Assembly (NCBI GenBank): GCA_002837195.1
Contig: KZ478060.1
Coordinates: 443,039 to 507,038 of the forward strand
DNA: 64,000 nucleotides
Source: Enterobacterales bacterium CwR94
Lineage (GTDB): Bacteria > Pseudomonadota > Gammaproteobacteria > Enterobacterales > Enterobacteriaceae
Reading direction: 5' to 3'
The notes beneath the pieces were generated by a model, which had not been told where the DNA came from, did not search any database, and saw only the letters and a program-made list of their open reading frames with translations. The translations under genes were made by a program, and so were the position numbers. Positions 1 to 8,401 of the stretch are shown here, piece by piece; the stretch's first letter is position 1; each line of letters begins with the position of its first letter.

Positions 1-867
1 TTCGCCCTTCACTGCGCGCAGAGCGACATCGATTGAACCCTGAATCTGCCCTTTTGCATCTTGCAGGATGGAAACCATTTCACCCGCCTGTACGGCATGG
101 ATAGCATCGGAAACCCCATCAACACCGGCGATAGCAAAATCTTTCACATTCAGGCCGGCACCTTTAATGGCTTCAATTGCGCCCAGTGCCATTTCATCAT
201 TCTGCCCAATCACACCGTTGATTTTGCCACGGTGTTTTTGCAGCCAGTTTTCCATTAGAGGTTGTGCTTCTGCACGTGACCAGTTGGCGGTTTTGCGTTC
301 CAGCACGGTAACCTGACCTGCGCCACATTCAGCAATGGCTTTATCGTTGCCTTTACCACGCTGGATTTCACCGCTGCCGCCTTTCGGCCCTTCAATGATG
401 ACCACATTCACTTTATTGGTTTTGCAATCCAGCTTATCCAGCACCGCTTTGGCTTCCAGATAGCCACCTAACTCATCGTTAGAGACCACTTCTGAGGTCA
501 TGTCGGTGGTATTCAAACGGGCGTTGGTGACCACCACCGGAATTTTGGCTTCGTTGGCGTTGGTGACGATATCGATATTGGCTTCAAAATCCATCGGGTT
601 GACGATGATCGCGTCAGCACGGGTCTGGATGGCGGTGGCCGCCTGATCGTTTTGCACGGAAGCATCGTAACGCCCGTCATAGAAGGTCAGCACGGCTTCG
701 CCGCTTTTCACTGCCGGATGCTCTTTACCATAGCGTTCCATCAGTTGCACAAACTCCGCTTTGTTACCGTACATCAGCACGGAAATCTTCACCGGTGCAG
801 CCTGGGCAACCGCCATGCCCCCCATCATCATTGCTGAGGCAAGCAACGCAATTTTGGTCATTTTCAT
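1..867 (-). CDS. Sugar ABC transporter periplasmic binding protein (partial)
   Basis: Partial gene: 289 codons are present and the C-terminus lies beyond the window start. The ATG at 867 follows an AGGAG site. Residues 1-23 form a Sec signal peptide ending AVAQA. The mature part shows the ribose-binding-protein (type 1 periplasmic binding) fold: repeated Asp/Asn ligand positions, 'ADAIIVNPMDFEANID', and a 'GVIGQNDEMALGAI' hinge motif. It should capture a pentose or polyol in the periplasm and deliver it to the permease and ATPase encoded just downstream on the same strand. The substrate cannot be read from sequence; the xylulokinase and polyol dehydrogenase of the operon suggest a pentitol or D-lyxose/D-xylulose-type sugar. 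Confidence 0.88.
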   Translation of the reverse strand, partial: MKMTKIALLASAMMMGGMAVAQAAPVKISVLMYGNKAEFVQLMERYGKEHPAVKSGEAVLTFYDGRYDASVQNDQAATAIQTRADAIIVNPMDFEANIDIVTNANEAKIPVVVTNARLNTTDMTSEVVSNDELGGYLEAKAVLDKLDCKTNKVNVVIIEGPKGGSGEIQRGKGNDKAIAECGAGQVTVLERKTANWSRAEAQPLMENWLQKHRGKINGVIGQNDEMALGAIEAIKGAGLNVKDFAIAGVDGVSDAIHAVQAGEMVSILQDAKGQIQGSIDVALRAVKGE

Positions 868-904
868 TGTTTTCTCCTGGTAGGGTTTTTTTATTCGAAC
901 ACAG

Positions 905-1942
905 TTAATCGCGTTGTTGTTTACGCGAGGGGTCGAGCAGTACAGCCACTACAATCAATGCGCCTTTAATAATTTGTTGGTAGTACGATTGCACACCCAG
1001 CAAATCGAGGCCGTTATTCATGACACCGATGATCAGTACGCCAAAGAAAGTACCGACCAGCGTGCCGACGCCGCCCGCCATGCTGGTGCCGCCGATCACC
1101 ACCGCGGCGATGGCGTCAAGTTCATAGCCCGCTCCGGCGTTGGTTTGTGCCGATCCGGTACGAGCCGTCAGGATCAAACCGGCAATCCCCGCCAGTGCCG
1201 CACACAGGGTGTACACCAGCACTTTAATGCGTACTACGTTGATGCCGGAGGTACGGGCGCTCTTCGGGTTGCCGCCCACCGCATACACGTAGCGACCAAA
1301 GATGGTTTTGTTCAGCAGCAGCCAGGCGAGACCAAACAGCGCGATAAAGATGATGACGGGCACGGGAATCCCCGCCACATAGCCGTTGCCCAACCAGCGG
1401 AAATCGCTATTGAGCTGTGAAACCGGGTTGCCATCAGTGGTCAGCATGGTAAGCCCGCGCGCCGCAGACAACATGCCCATGGTGACGATAAAGGGTTGCA
1501 GGCGATAACGGGCTAACACGGTACCGTTAATCAGACCGCAAACGATGCCAATCCCCAGCGCGATAATCAGCGGCATCATCACCGCTGTTGCGGTGTCGCC
1601 AATCGCCAGGCCAGCATTGTTGGTGGCAAAGCGGGCCGCCACAATGCCGCTTAAGGCGAGCACCGACCCCACTGATAAATCGACCCCGGCGGTGATAATC
1701 ACAAAGGTCATGCCAATCGCGAGAATGCCGTTAATCGAAACCTGACGCAGGACGATCAACATGTTTTCGTTGCTGAGAAAATAGTTGCTGCTCCAGGCGC
1801 CTTGCGCGACCTGATATTCACCAATCAGTGCCACAATCAGGCACAGCACAAAGAAGGCGATAATGATGCCGTACTTATGCATACGGCGTTTATTGCGGGT
1901 GAAAAACGAAATCCCAGGTGTTAAAGAGTGTGTACCGTTCAT
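905..1942 (-). CDS. Sugar ABC transporter permease, RbsC/XylH family
   Basis: A 345-residue integral membrane protein of the branched-chain/ribose permease family. It has many hydrophobic helices and the conserved 'ITAGVDLSVGSVLALSG' and 'LDAIAAVVIGGTSMAGG' blocks typical of RbsC. It forms the membrane channel for the adjacent binding protein and ATPase. The ATG at 1942 is 15 nt after the ATPase stop, preceded by an AGAGAG ribosome site. The gene lies in the minus-strand operon dehydrogenase-xylulokinase-ATPase-permease-binding protein. Length is normal for the family, with no sign of damage. Confidence 0.92.
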   Translation of the reverse strand: MNGTHSLTPGISFFTRNKRRMHKYGIIIAFFVLCLIVALIGEYQVAQGAWSSNYFLSNENMLIVLRQVSINGILAIGMTFVIITAGVDLSVGSVLALSGIVAARFATNNAGLAIGDTATAVMMPLIIALGIGIVCGLINGTVLARYRLQPFIVTMGMLSAARGLTMLTTDGNPVSQLNSDFRWLGNGYVAGIPVPVIIFIALFGLAWLLLNKTIFGRYVYAVGGNPKSARTSGINVVRIKVLVYTLCAALAGIAGLILTARTGSAQTNAGAGYELDAIAAVVIGGTSMAGGVGTLVGTFFGVLIIGVMNNGLDLLGVQSYYQQIIKGALIVVAVLLDPSRKQQRD

Positions 1943-1957
1943 GTTTTTATCTCTCTG

Positions 1958-3463
1958 TTAAACCGCTAGCTTCATCAGTTCAGTCTGGGTGGCATCGGCT
2001 GCCGATAGCTCTCCGGCCAACTGACCATCACGGAACACCAGAATGCGATCGCTCATACCAATAATTTCCGATAACTCGGAAGAGACCATGATGATGCCCT
2101 TGTCTTTCAAGGCGAACTCCGACATAAAGCGGTAGATCTCTTTCTTAGCACCGACATCAATACCGCGGGTGGGCTCATCCAGTAATAAGACGTCTGGGTC
2201 CAGCAATGCCCAGCGTCCGAGCACCACTTTCTGCTGATTACCACCGCTCAGATTACCGACGATCTGATCGCCGTCCGGCGTTTTGACGTTGAAGCGTTTG
2301 ATCATCTCGTTGGCGCGCTCCTGCTCCTGCTTTTCATTGATAAAGCCGGCGCGGCTGATGCCGCTAAAAGAGGAGATATTGATGTTCTCGCTGACCGAGC
2401 GGCATAACACCAGACCGGTCTCTTTGCGATCTTCCGTGACATAAGCAATGCCGCAGTCAATGGCTTCTTTTGGCGAGTGACGGCCCAGCGTTTTTTCACC
2501 CAGGCGGATGGTGCCGCTGTCGGCGTGGTGCACGCCAAACACCAAATCGAGAAATTCGCTGCGCCCGGAACCCACCAGACCGTAGATACCGAGGATTTCA
2601 CCGCGTTTCAGGTGCAGGCTGATATCTTTGATCTTGTTGCGCCAGCGCAGGTTATTCACTTCCATCATCACTTCGGTGCCGGGCTGGTTGAACTTGGCGA
2701 ACTCACTGTCGTACTCACCGCCAATAATGTGTTCAATCAATTGTTCACGGGTGATGTCGGCAATAAAGCCTTCGTGAATGTAGGCACCGTCGCGAAAGAT
2801 GGTGTAGCTGTCGGCGATCTGGAAAATTTCTGACAAGCGGTGTGAGACATAAATAATGCCTTTGCCTTTGTCCGCCAGGCGCTTAATGGTTTGGAAAATT
2901 TTCTGCGCGTCTTCTTCACCAATGGCAGAAGTGGGCTCATCCATAATGATGATGTCAGCGTTGGCGTGAGATAACGCTTTGGCAATCTCTACCAGTTGCT
3001 GCTCGGCGACACTCAAATTGCGCATTTTCTCGGTGGCATCAATATGGAAATCCAGCTCTTTCAGCAACGCGGTGGTGCGCTGATTCAGGGTAGTGAAATC
3101 CACAAAGCCAAAGCGTTTAGGTTCACGTCCCAGCCAGATGTTTTCTGCCACCGTCAGGTCAGGGATGGCGCTTAACTCTTGCTGAACAATCGCCACGCCA
3201 CCTTTCAGCGCATCTTTCGGATGATGAAACTCGCAGCGTTCGCCGTTGATAAAAATGTCGCCTGCATCCGGCTGAATAAACCCCATCAGAATACTAAGAA
3301 ACGTGGATTTACCGGCACCGTTGCCGCCGCACAGCGCGTGGATAGAACCGCGACGCAGGCAGAATTCGGCATTTTTAAGCGCGACAACCTGACCAAAGGC
3401 TTTGCGCACGCCCGTCACTTCCAGCAGGTAAGCGGGTTGTTGCGTGTGGGGGTCGCGGGTCAC
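1958..3463 (-). CDS. Sugar ABC transporter ATP-binding protein, RbsA family
   Basis: A 501-residue protein made of two tandem ABC ATPase halves, as in RbsA/XylG. The first half has Walker A 'GGNGAGKST' (the usual GEN is GGN here), a Walker B ending 'DIIIMDEPTSAI' and a degenerate signature. The second half has the degenerate P-loop 'GLVGSGRSE', signature 'LSGGNQQK' and Walker B 'VLLLDEPTRGID', the usual asymmetry of the family. It powers sugar import. The start is GTG at 3463, overlapping the xylulokinase TGA (GTGA), with GGAGGTG 6 nt upstream, so the two genes are translationally coupled. Confidence 0.92.
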   Translation of the reverse strand: MTRDPHTQQPAYLLEVTGVRKAFGQVVALKNAEFCLRRGSIHALCGGNGAGKSTFLSILMGFIQPDAGDIFINGERCEFHHPKDALKGGVAIVQQELSAIPDLTVAENIWLGREPKRFGFVDFTTLNQRTTALLKELDFHIDATEKMRNLSVAEQQLVEIAKALSHANADIIIMDEPTSAIGEEDAQKIFQTIKRLADKGKGIIYVSHRLSEIFQIADSYTIFRDGAYIHEGFIADITREQLIEHIIGGEYDSEFAKFNQPGTEVMMEVNNLRWRNKIKDISLHLKRGEILGIYGLVGSGRSEFLDLVFGVHHADSGTIRLGEKTLGRHSPKEAIDCGIAYVTEDRKETGLVLCRSVSENINISSFSGISRAGFINEKQEQERANEMIKRFNVKTPDGDQIVGNLSGGNQQKVVLGRWALLDPDVLLLDEPTRGIDVGAKKEIYRFMSEFALKDKGIIMVSSELSEIIGMSDRILVFRDGQLAGELSAADATQTELMKLAV

Positions 3464-4977
3464 AGTTGCACCTCCGGATAGGCTTGTTGCAAACGTTGCA
3501 GATAGCGCTGATACAAGCTGTCATATTGCGTTTGACGCGCGGTATCAGGCTGCGTGCGGGTAGATTCATCGAGCGACACAAAGCGCTGACACAAGGTGTC
3601 CAGCACGGTGTTGGCGTCTTGCTGCGGGTTGTCGGCGAGCGTCGTGGCCCACATTGCCTGGATCGCACCACCCAATGCGGCAGTCTCTTTTACGCTGAGA
3701 CATACCACCTGGCAGCCCATCACATCGGCCACAATTTGACGCCAGTGTGCGCTGCGGGCACCGCCGCCGGTCAGGCGGATTTCACGCGCATCCAGTCCCT
3801 GCTGGCGAAACAGTTCGATACCGTAGCGCAGGCCGTAGGTGGCACTTTCCACCACCGCCATACACAGGTTGGCGCGCGTGAAGTTATCGCTGTCGAGGTT
3901 GTGCAAACTGGCGCGGGCGTGCGGCAGTTGTGGCACGCGCTCACCGTTGAAGAACGGCAGCATTTCTACGCCGCCCGCACCCGGTGCGGCCTGCCCAAGC
4001 AGTTGGTTAAAGCCCGCCACATCTTCATCCAGCAACGCCTGCACGGACGTGGTGGCAGAAGTGACATTCATGGTGCAAATCAGCGGCAGCCAGCCGTTAC
4101 TGCTGGAGCAAAAACCGGCAATCATTTCTGATTCGGCAATCACGGGGGTATCGGCGCAGGCAAACAGCGTACCGGAAGTGCCGAGGCTCATGGTGACCGT
4201 GCCGTTCGCGATGTTGCCGGAACCAATGGCTGCCATCATGTTATCGCCGCCGCCAGTGGAAACACGGGTGGCGGTTGATAAGCCCAGCAATGCTGCGGCT
4301 TCAGCGCGTACCGTACCAATGCAGCTTTCGGCGCTTTTCAGCGGGGGCAGGGCATTCCACAGGCGACCGCTGTCGTCGATCAGGTTTACAACGTGGCGAT
4401 CCCACTCGCGGGTACGCACATTCAGTAAACCGGTACCCGATGCATCACCGTATTCGGCAACGCGTTCGCCAGTTAGCCAGAAATTCAGGTAATCATGAGG
4501 CAATAACACGGTATGCAAACGTGACCAGCTTTCAGGATGCTGCTGTTTGAACCACAGGATTTTGGAGGCGGTATAGCCGGTCGCCACCATTAATCCCAGT
4601 TGTTCCAGCGAGCCCTGCACGCCGCCCAGTTGCTGAAGCAGCGCCTCGTTTTCAGCCGCCGTTTCCGTGTCACACCACAGTTTCACGGTGTGTAAGACCT
4701 GACCCTGTTCATCCAGCGGCACAAAGCCATGCTGCTGGCCAGAAACGCCCAGCGCCTGAATCGCGCTGGCATCGACGCCTGCCTGTGCCACCGCCTGTTG
4801 GAACGCGCTGATCAGCGCCTCAATCCACCATTGTGCTTCCTGCTCGCGACGGCCATTGGAGTCGCTGATAAGGCGGTGAGTCGCGCTGCCCTCACCGAGG
4901 ATCACGCCCTGTTCGCTGTCGACAATCACCACTTTGGTGCCTTGTGTACCGCAGTCTATGCCAGCAAAGAGCGCCAT
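3460..4977 (-). CDS. xylB: Xylulokinase (FGGY family)
   Basis: Phosphorylates D-xylulose to D-xylulose 5-phosphate, feeding the pentose phosphate pathway. With the ATG at 4977 the protein is 505 residues, normal for XylB. It starts with the phosphate-1 motif 'IDCGTQGTK' (residues 7-15), has the 'SGQQHG' and 'WCDTET' substrate region and the 'LTGGGARSAHWRQ' adenosine motif in the C-terminal domain. A longer reading frame upstream exists, but 4977 gives the correct FGGY N-terminus and has GGAG just upstream, 4 nt after the dehydrogenase stop. Closely related FGGY kinases for ribulose or glycerol are less likely because the D-xylulose kinase motifs fit throughout. Confidence 0.88.
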   Translation of the reverse strand: MALFAGIDCGTQGTKVVIVDSEQGVILGEGSATHRLISDSNGRREQEAQWWIEALISAFQQAVAQAGVDASAIQALGVSGQQHGFVPLDEQGQVLHTVKLWCDTETAAENEALLQQLGGVQGSLEQLGLMVATGYTASKILWFKQQHPESWSRLHTVLLPHDYLNFWLTGERVAEYGDASGTGLLNVRTREWDRHVVNLIDDSGRLWNALPPLKSAESCIGTVRAEAAALLGLSTATRVSTGGGDNMMAAIGSGNIANGTVTMSLGTSGTLFACADTPVIAESEMIAGFCSSSNGWLPLICTMNVTSATTSVQALLDEDVAGFNQLLGQAAPGAGGVEMLPFFNGERVPQLPHARASLHNLDSDNFTRANLCMAVVESATYGLRYGIELFRQQGLDAREIRLTGGGARSAHWRQIVADVMGCQVVCLSVKETAALGGAIQAMWATTLADNPQQDANTVLDTLCQRFVSLDESTRTQPDTARQTQYDSLYQRYLQRLQQAYPEVQL

Positions 4978-4981
4978 GGTG

Positions 4982-6016
4982 TTACTCCATTTCCAGCATG
5001 ATTTTGATATCGGACGCGTGGCCTTCTGCGGCGCGTTCAAACGCAGAGACGCTGTCGGCGAACTTGTAGGTTTGGGTGATCAACGGCTGCACACGCAGTT
5101 TGCCGCTGCTCAGTAAACGCAGGGTGCGCGGATACATATTGGCGTAGCGGAAAATGGTCTTGAAGGTGATCTCTTTGGCCTGCGCCGCCACGATATCCAT
5201 CGGCGCGGCATCAATCGGCATGCCAACCAGCACGGCGGTTGCACCGGGTGCAGCGTGTTCAGCCAGGGTGGCAATGGCGGGTTTCGCGCCGCTGCATTCA
5301 AAGACGATGTCGGCACCGTTGCCGCTGGTCAGCGCCGCCACTTTGCCAGCCAGATCGCCAGTTTTAATGTTTACCGCATGCAGACCTTCATAATTGGCGG
5401 CAACCGCCAGCTTTTCATCAAACAGGTCACAGATGATCACATCAGAGCATCCGCCAGCGAGGGCTGCCAGTGCAGTAACCACGCCAATCGGGCCTGCGCC
5501 AATCACCAGGGCGATATCACCGGGTTTGATTTCCGCTTTGGTGGCGGCATGCATGCCGATAGCCAGGGGTTCCACCATGGCACCTTCAGCGAAGCTGACG
5601 TTATCGGGTAATTTGAAAGTAAAGGCACCGGGATGAACCACGGTTTCACGCAGGCAGCCATGCACAGGTGGCGTGGCCCAGAAGCGCACGGCAGGGTCGA
5701 GGTTATAGATGCCTGCGCGTGACTGTGCAGAATTGAGGTCGGGAATGCCGGGCTCCATACACACGCGGTCGCCTGCTTTCACGTGCGTGACATTTTTACC
5801 GGTTGCCAGCACTACGCCGGAAGCCTCGTGTCCGAGCACCATGGGTGCTTTCACCACAAACGGGCCGATTTTGCCATGTTGATAGTAGTGCACATCGCTG
5901 CCGCAGATGCCGACAGAATGGATTTTGATCTGTACATCGTTATCGCCGAGGACTTCATCAAAGTCGCGATCTTCAATGGCAATTTTACCGGCCTCTGCCA
6001 ACACTAATGCTTTCAT
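4982..6016 (-). CDS. Zinc-type polyol dehydrogenase (xylitol/sorbitol dehydrogenase-like)
   Basis: A 344-residue medium-chain dehydrogenase. Catalytic zinc ligands are in '[10 protein letters not shown]' and 'LGHEASG'; the Rossmann nucleotide motif is 'GAGPIGVV'. It probably oxidises a pentitol (xylitol or D-arabitol) to a ketopentose that the adjacent xylulokinase uses. The lobe that normally carries four structural-zinc cysteines reads '[15 protein letters not shown]' and has none, so the structural zinc site is missing; this also occurs in some xylitol dehydrogenases. The ATG at 6016 follows GAGGGG; a longer frame to 6037 adds only a few unlikely residues. First gene of the minus-strand operon, downstream of a LacI-type operator. 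Confidence 0.83.
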   Translation of the reverse strand: MKALVLAEAGKIAIEDRDFDEVLGDNDVQIKIHSVGICGSDVHYYQHGKIGPFVVKAPMVLGHEASGVVLATGKNVTHVKAGDRVCMEPGIPDLNSAQSRAGIYNLDPAVRFWATPPVHGCLRETVVHPGAFTFKLPDNVSFAEGAMVEPLAIGMHAATKAEIKPGDIALVIGAGPIGVVTALAALAGGCSDVIICDLFDEKLAVAANYEGLHAVNIKTGDLAGKVAALTSGNGADIVFECSGAKPAIATLAEHAAPGATAVLVGMPIDAAPMDIVAAQAKEITFKTIFRYANMYPRTLRLLSSGKLRVQPLITQTYKFADSVSAFERAAEGHASDIKIMLEME

Positions 6017-6040
6017 GCGCAACCCCTCATAAATCATTTT

Positions 6041-6058
6041 GATGGTATCGATATCATT
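6041..6058. promoter_or_regulatory. LacI-family operator-like palindrome, dehydrogenase side
   Basis: The 16-bp core ATGGTATCGATATCAT (6042-6057) is a near-perfect palindrome centred on CG, the usual form of LacI/GntR-type operators. It begins 25 nt upstream of the dehydrogenase start. It matches the second site at 6201-6216 when read on the other strand. The likely binder is the LacI-family regulator encoded at 6860-7861. Confidence 0.6.
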
Positions 6059-6199
6059 TGTCTGCGGCGATATTGGGGCAACTCGGGATGGAAAACTGTG
6101 ACGTTGGTTAAATTTCTTTCAAATATGTAAACAGGTGTGAGTAGCTAAGGCGTATTTACGTGACGAAGATCACGGATTACTCACTGATAAGCCATGTTT

Positions 6200-6217
6200 A
6201 ATGATACCGATACCATT
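6200..6217. promoter_or_regulatory. LacI-family operator-like palindrome, isomerase side
   Basis: The core ATGATACCGATACCAT (6201-6216) is palindromic apart from transition differences and matches the reverse complement of the site at 6042-6057 (ATGATATCGATACCAT) at 15 of 16 positions. It ends 20 nt before the isomerase start. Two copies 159 bp apart between divergent genes suggest joint repression, possibly by looping. Confidence 0.6.
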
Positions 6218-6236
6218 ACATGGCACGGAGAGTGAG

Positions 6237-6779
6237 ATGAGTCATTCAGCAGAGCACACGCAGCGTACGCTGGCGTTTTTACAGCAGGCAGGCATGGTGT
6301 TAACAGCACAGGAGCAGCAACAGATTGAAATCGCCTCTTTTGGTCTACCTGACTATCCGATTTCTGGTTTGCAGTTGCTGACGTATGTGAATTCACCGCG
6401 CTATTGCGCGAAAGAGTTGGTGCTGTTTCCCCGTCAGACTTGCCCTGAACACCTGCACCCGCCGTTTGCCGGGACGCCGGGCAAACAAGAAACCTTCCGC
6501 TGTCGCTGGGGAGAAGTGTATCTGTTTGTTGATGATGACAATTTGACGCCCAATGACGCCAGTGGTTCTGCTGTGTGTCAGGTGCCGGAAGGCAGTGAAG
6601 CCTGGTATACCTGCACGCGCTATATTTTGCTGCGCCCCGGCGAGCAGTACACTATTGCACCCAATACTCGCCATTGGTTCCAGGCCGGGGAGCAGGGTGC
6701 GGTCGTTTCAGAATTCTCATCAGAAAGTCGCGATGAGCTGGATATTTTTACCGATCCGCGTGTGAATCGTTTGGCTTAA
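6237..6779 (+). CDS. D-lyxose ketol-isomerase family cupin protein
   Basis: A 180-residue cupin resembling the D-lyxose isomerase family (YdaE type), which interconverts D-lyxose and D-xylulose with a bound divalent metal. The metal set is visible: 'CPEHLHPPF' gives His-x-His, 'GKQETFRCRWGE' gives Glu, and 'NTRHWFQAGE' gives the last His. The product D-xylulose is the substrate of the neighbouring xylulokinase. The start at 6237 has GGAG upstream and removes an in-frame extension that would run through the operator. Activity on D-mannose is also known in this family, so the substrate is inferred from context. Confidence 0.78.
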   Translation: MSHSAEHTQRTLAFLQQAGMVLTAQEQQQIEIASFGLPDYPISGLQLLTYVNSPRYCAKELVLFPRQTCPEHLHPPFAGTPGKQETFRCRWGEVYLFVDDDNLTPNDASGSAVCQVPEGSEAWYTCTRYILLRPGEQYTIAPNTRHWFQAGEQGAVVSEFSSESRDELDIFTDPRVNRLA

Positions 6780-6859
6780 AATCAGCACTCGTATCCTGAT
6801 GCCAGATCTGTCATGATTCGTTAATGTTACAAAATGATGCTTTTACTAAGGAGCAGCAC

Positions 6860-7861
6860 TTGGGAGTGGCTCGGGGACGGAAGGCAACGCTTGCCAGCGT
6901 CGCAGCGCAAGCGAACGTCAGTAAAATTACCGCCTCACGCGCGTTTTCACAGCCGGATAAAGTGCATCCGGAAACGCTGCAACGTATCCGTGAGACGGCG
7001 GAACAGTTAGGTTATGTGGTAAATAGCGCGGCAAGGAGCCTGCGCGCCAAATCCAGCAAGACCATTGGTATTGTGAACCCCGACATGGCGAACCCTTTTT
7101 TTGGTGGCTTAACCCGTCTGATGACGTTGGAAGCGCAAAAACTGGGGTATGACACGCTGGTGTTTGACTCCTATGAGTCGCAGGAAACGGAAGATCGCAT
7201 TATCGATAAATTGATTGGCTATAACGTGGATGCCATTATTTTGTCGGTGATCTCCAACGATCATCATTACCATCCGGCTTATCTTAACCGGCTGGAAACG
7301 TTGAATATTCCGGTTGTGCTGGTGGATCGCGAATTGGATGTCCGTCATTGCAGCGGCGTGTACATCGATAATCTGGATTGCGGTTTGCAGGCAGGGCGCT
7401 GGTTATTGGAGCAAAACGCGCAACGCGTGGTGGTGGTGTCAGGGCCTGAGAATTCCAATGTGGCGCGTGAGAGGGTGACGGGCTTACAGGCTGCTTTACA
7501 GGGCAAAGTGGCGTCTCTTGAAGTATTGCATGCGGATTTCTTTATGGATGTGGCCTGGCAAGAGACCAGCCGTTGGTTAGCCCACAATGACGTCCCCGAC
7601 TACTTTATTGGCTGTAACAACCAGATTTCGTTGGGTATTGTCAAAGCCTGTATCGAACACCAACTTGCACTGGGTAAGCAGGTATCCTTATTCAGTATTG
7701 ATGAGGTATCCCATGCGGGGATTTACGGTTTTCACTTCCCCTGTGTGTCGCACGATTTACAGGAAATTGCCTGGCAGGCTTTAAATCTGGCAATACGTCG
7801 TGTGGTGGATCCCGAAATCAAACCTGGAAAGGTGATCGTGCGCGGAAAAGTGGTGCCTTAA
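6860..7861 (+). CDS. LacI-family transcriptional regulator
   Basis: N-terminal helix-turn-helix 'TLASVAAQANVSKITASRAF', hinge region, then a periplasmic-binding-like effector domain ('TIGIVNPDMANPFFGG' onward). I choose TTG at 6860 because AAGGAG stands 6 nt upstream, giving 333 residues and a typical short lead before the DNA-binding domain. An in-frame ATG at 6824 would add 12 residues but has no ribosome site. It follows the lyxose-isomerase-type gene and probably represses both that gene and the divergent dehydrogenase-xylulokinase-ABC operon through the two palindromes. The effector is presumably the pentose or its phosphate. Confidence 0.88.
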   Translation: MGVARGRKATLASVAAQANVSKITASRAFSQPDKVHPETLQRIRETAEQLGYVVNSAARSLRAKSSKTIGIVNPDMANPFFGGLTRLMTLEAQKLGYDTLVFDSYESQETEDRIIDKLIGYNVDAIILSVISNDHHYHPAYLNRLETLNIPVVLVDRELDVRHCSGVYIDNLDCGLQAGRWLLEQNAQRVVVVSGPENSNVARERVTGLQAALQGKVASLEVLHADFFMDVAWQETSRWLAHNDVPDYFIGCNNQISLGIVKACIEHQLALGKQVSLFSIDEVSHAGIYGFHFPCVSHDLQEIAWQALNLAIRRVVDPEIKPGKVIVRGKVVP

Positions 7862-7937
7862 TTTCATCGTGCTTCCTGACTCACCTAAACTGATGGATGG
7901 GGTCGGGAATCGCCGATCGAAATCTGAGGAAAGCGTG

Positions 7938-8384
7938 ATGAAAGTGCAGCCCTATCTGTTTTTTGCCGGTAACTGTGAAGCGGCGATTAACTTCTACCAA
8001 ACAACGCTGGGGGCCACCCTGCAGTTTCTGATGCGTTTTGGCGATATGCCTACAGACGAAGCCAATCAGGAGGGGTGTGTATCAGCCAGCGATTTTGCCC
8101 CCAATCCGAACCTCATTATGCATGCCAATTTGTTGATTGGTGAAAGCCAGATCATGTTGAGTGATGATCCCAGCGGATCGCAGCATGCGCATACCGGCTA
8201 CGCGTTAAGCATTGCGTGTCGGGATGTGGTCGAGGGCAAGCGACTGTTTGATGCGTTGCTTGAAGAGGGGCAGGTCAGTATGCCGTGGGGAGAAACCTTC
8301 TGGGCATTGGGATTTGGCATGCTGAAAGATAAGTTTGGCGTGCACTGGATGATCAATGTAGAGCGACCACAAACGGGCGCCTAA
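7938..8384 (+). CDS. VOC superfamily protein, PhnB/YjdN-like
   Basis: A 148-residue glyoxalase/bleomycin-resistance fold (VOC) protein starting 'MKVQPYLFFAGNCEAAINFY', the typical PhnB-like opening. 'MLSDDPSG' and 'MPWGETFWALGFG' are further family blocks. Proteins of this group lack an established reaction in most bacteria. The start at 7938 has GAGGAAAG upstream; an in-frame extension to 7869 lacks a ribosome site. It lies 76 nt after the regulator and may be read with it, but has no obvious role in pentose use. It converges on the beta-helix gene. Confidence 0.8.
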   Translation: MKVQPYLFFAGNCEAAINFYQTTLGATLQFLMRFGDMPTDEANQEGCVSASDFAPNPNLIMHANLLIGESQIMLSDDPSGSQHAHTGYALSIACRDVVEGKRLFDALLEEGQVSMPWGETFWALGFGMLKDKFGVHWMINVERPQTGA

Positions 8385-8401
8385 GCGCCCGCTGGTGGGG
8401 C

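Noticed and set aside
3466..4131. 221-codon antisense ORF over xylB
   Set aside because: Shadow of the xylulokinase gene; His/Gln-rich composition typical of antisense frames.
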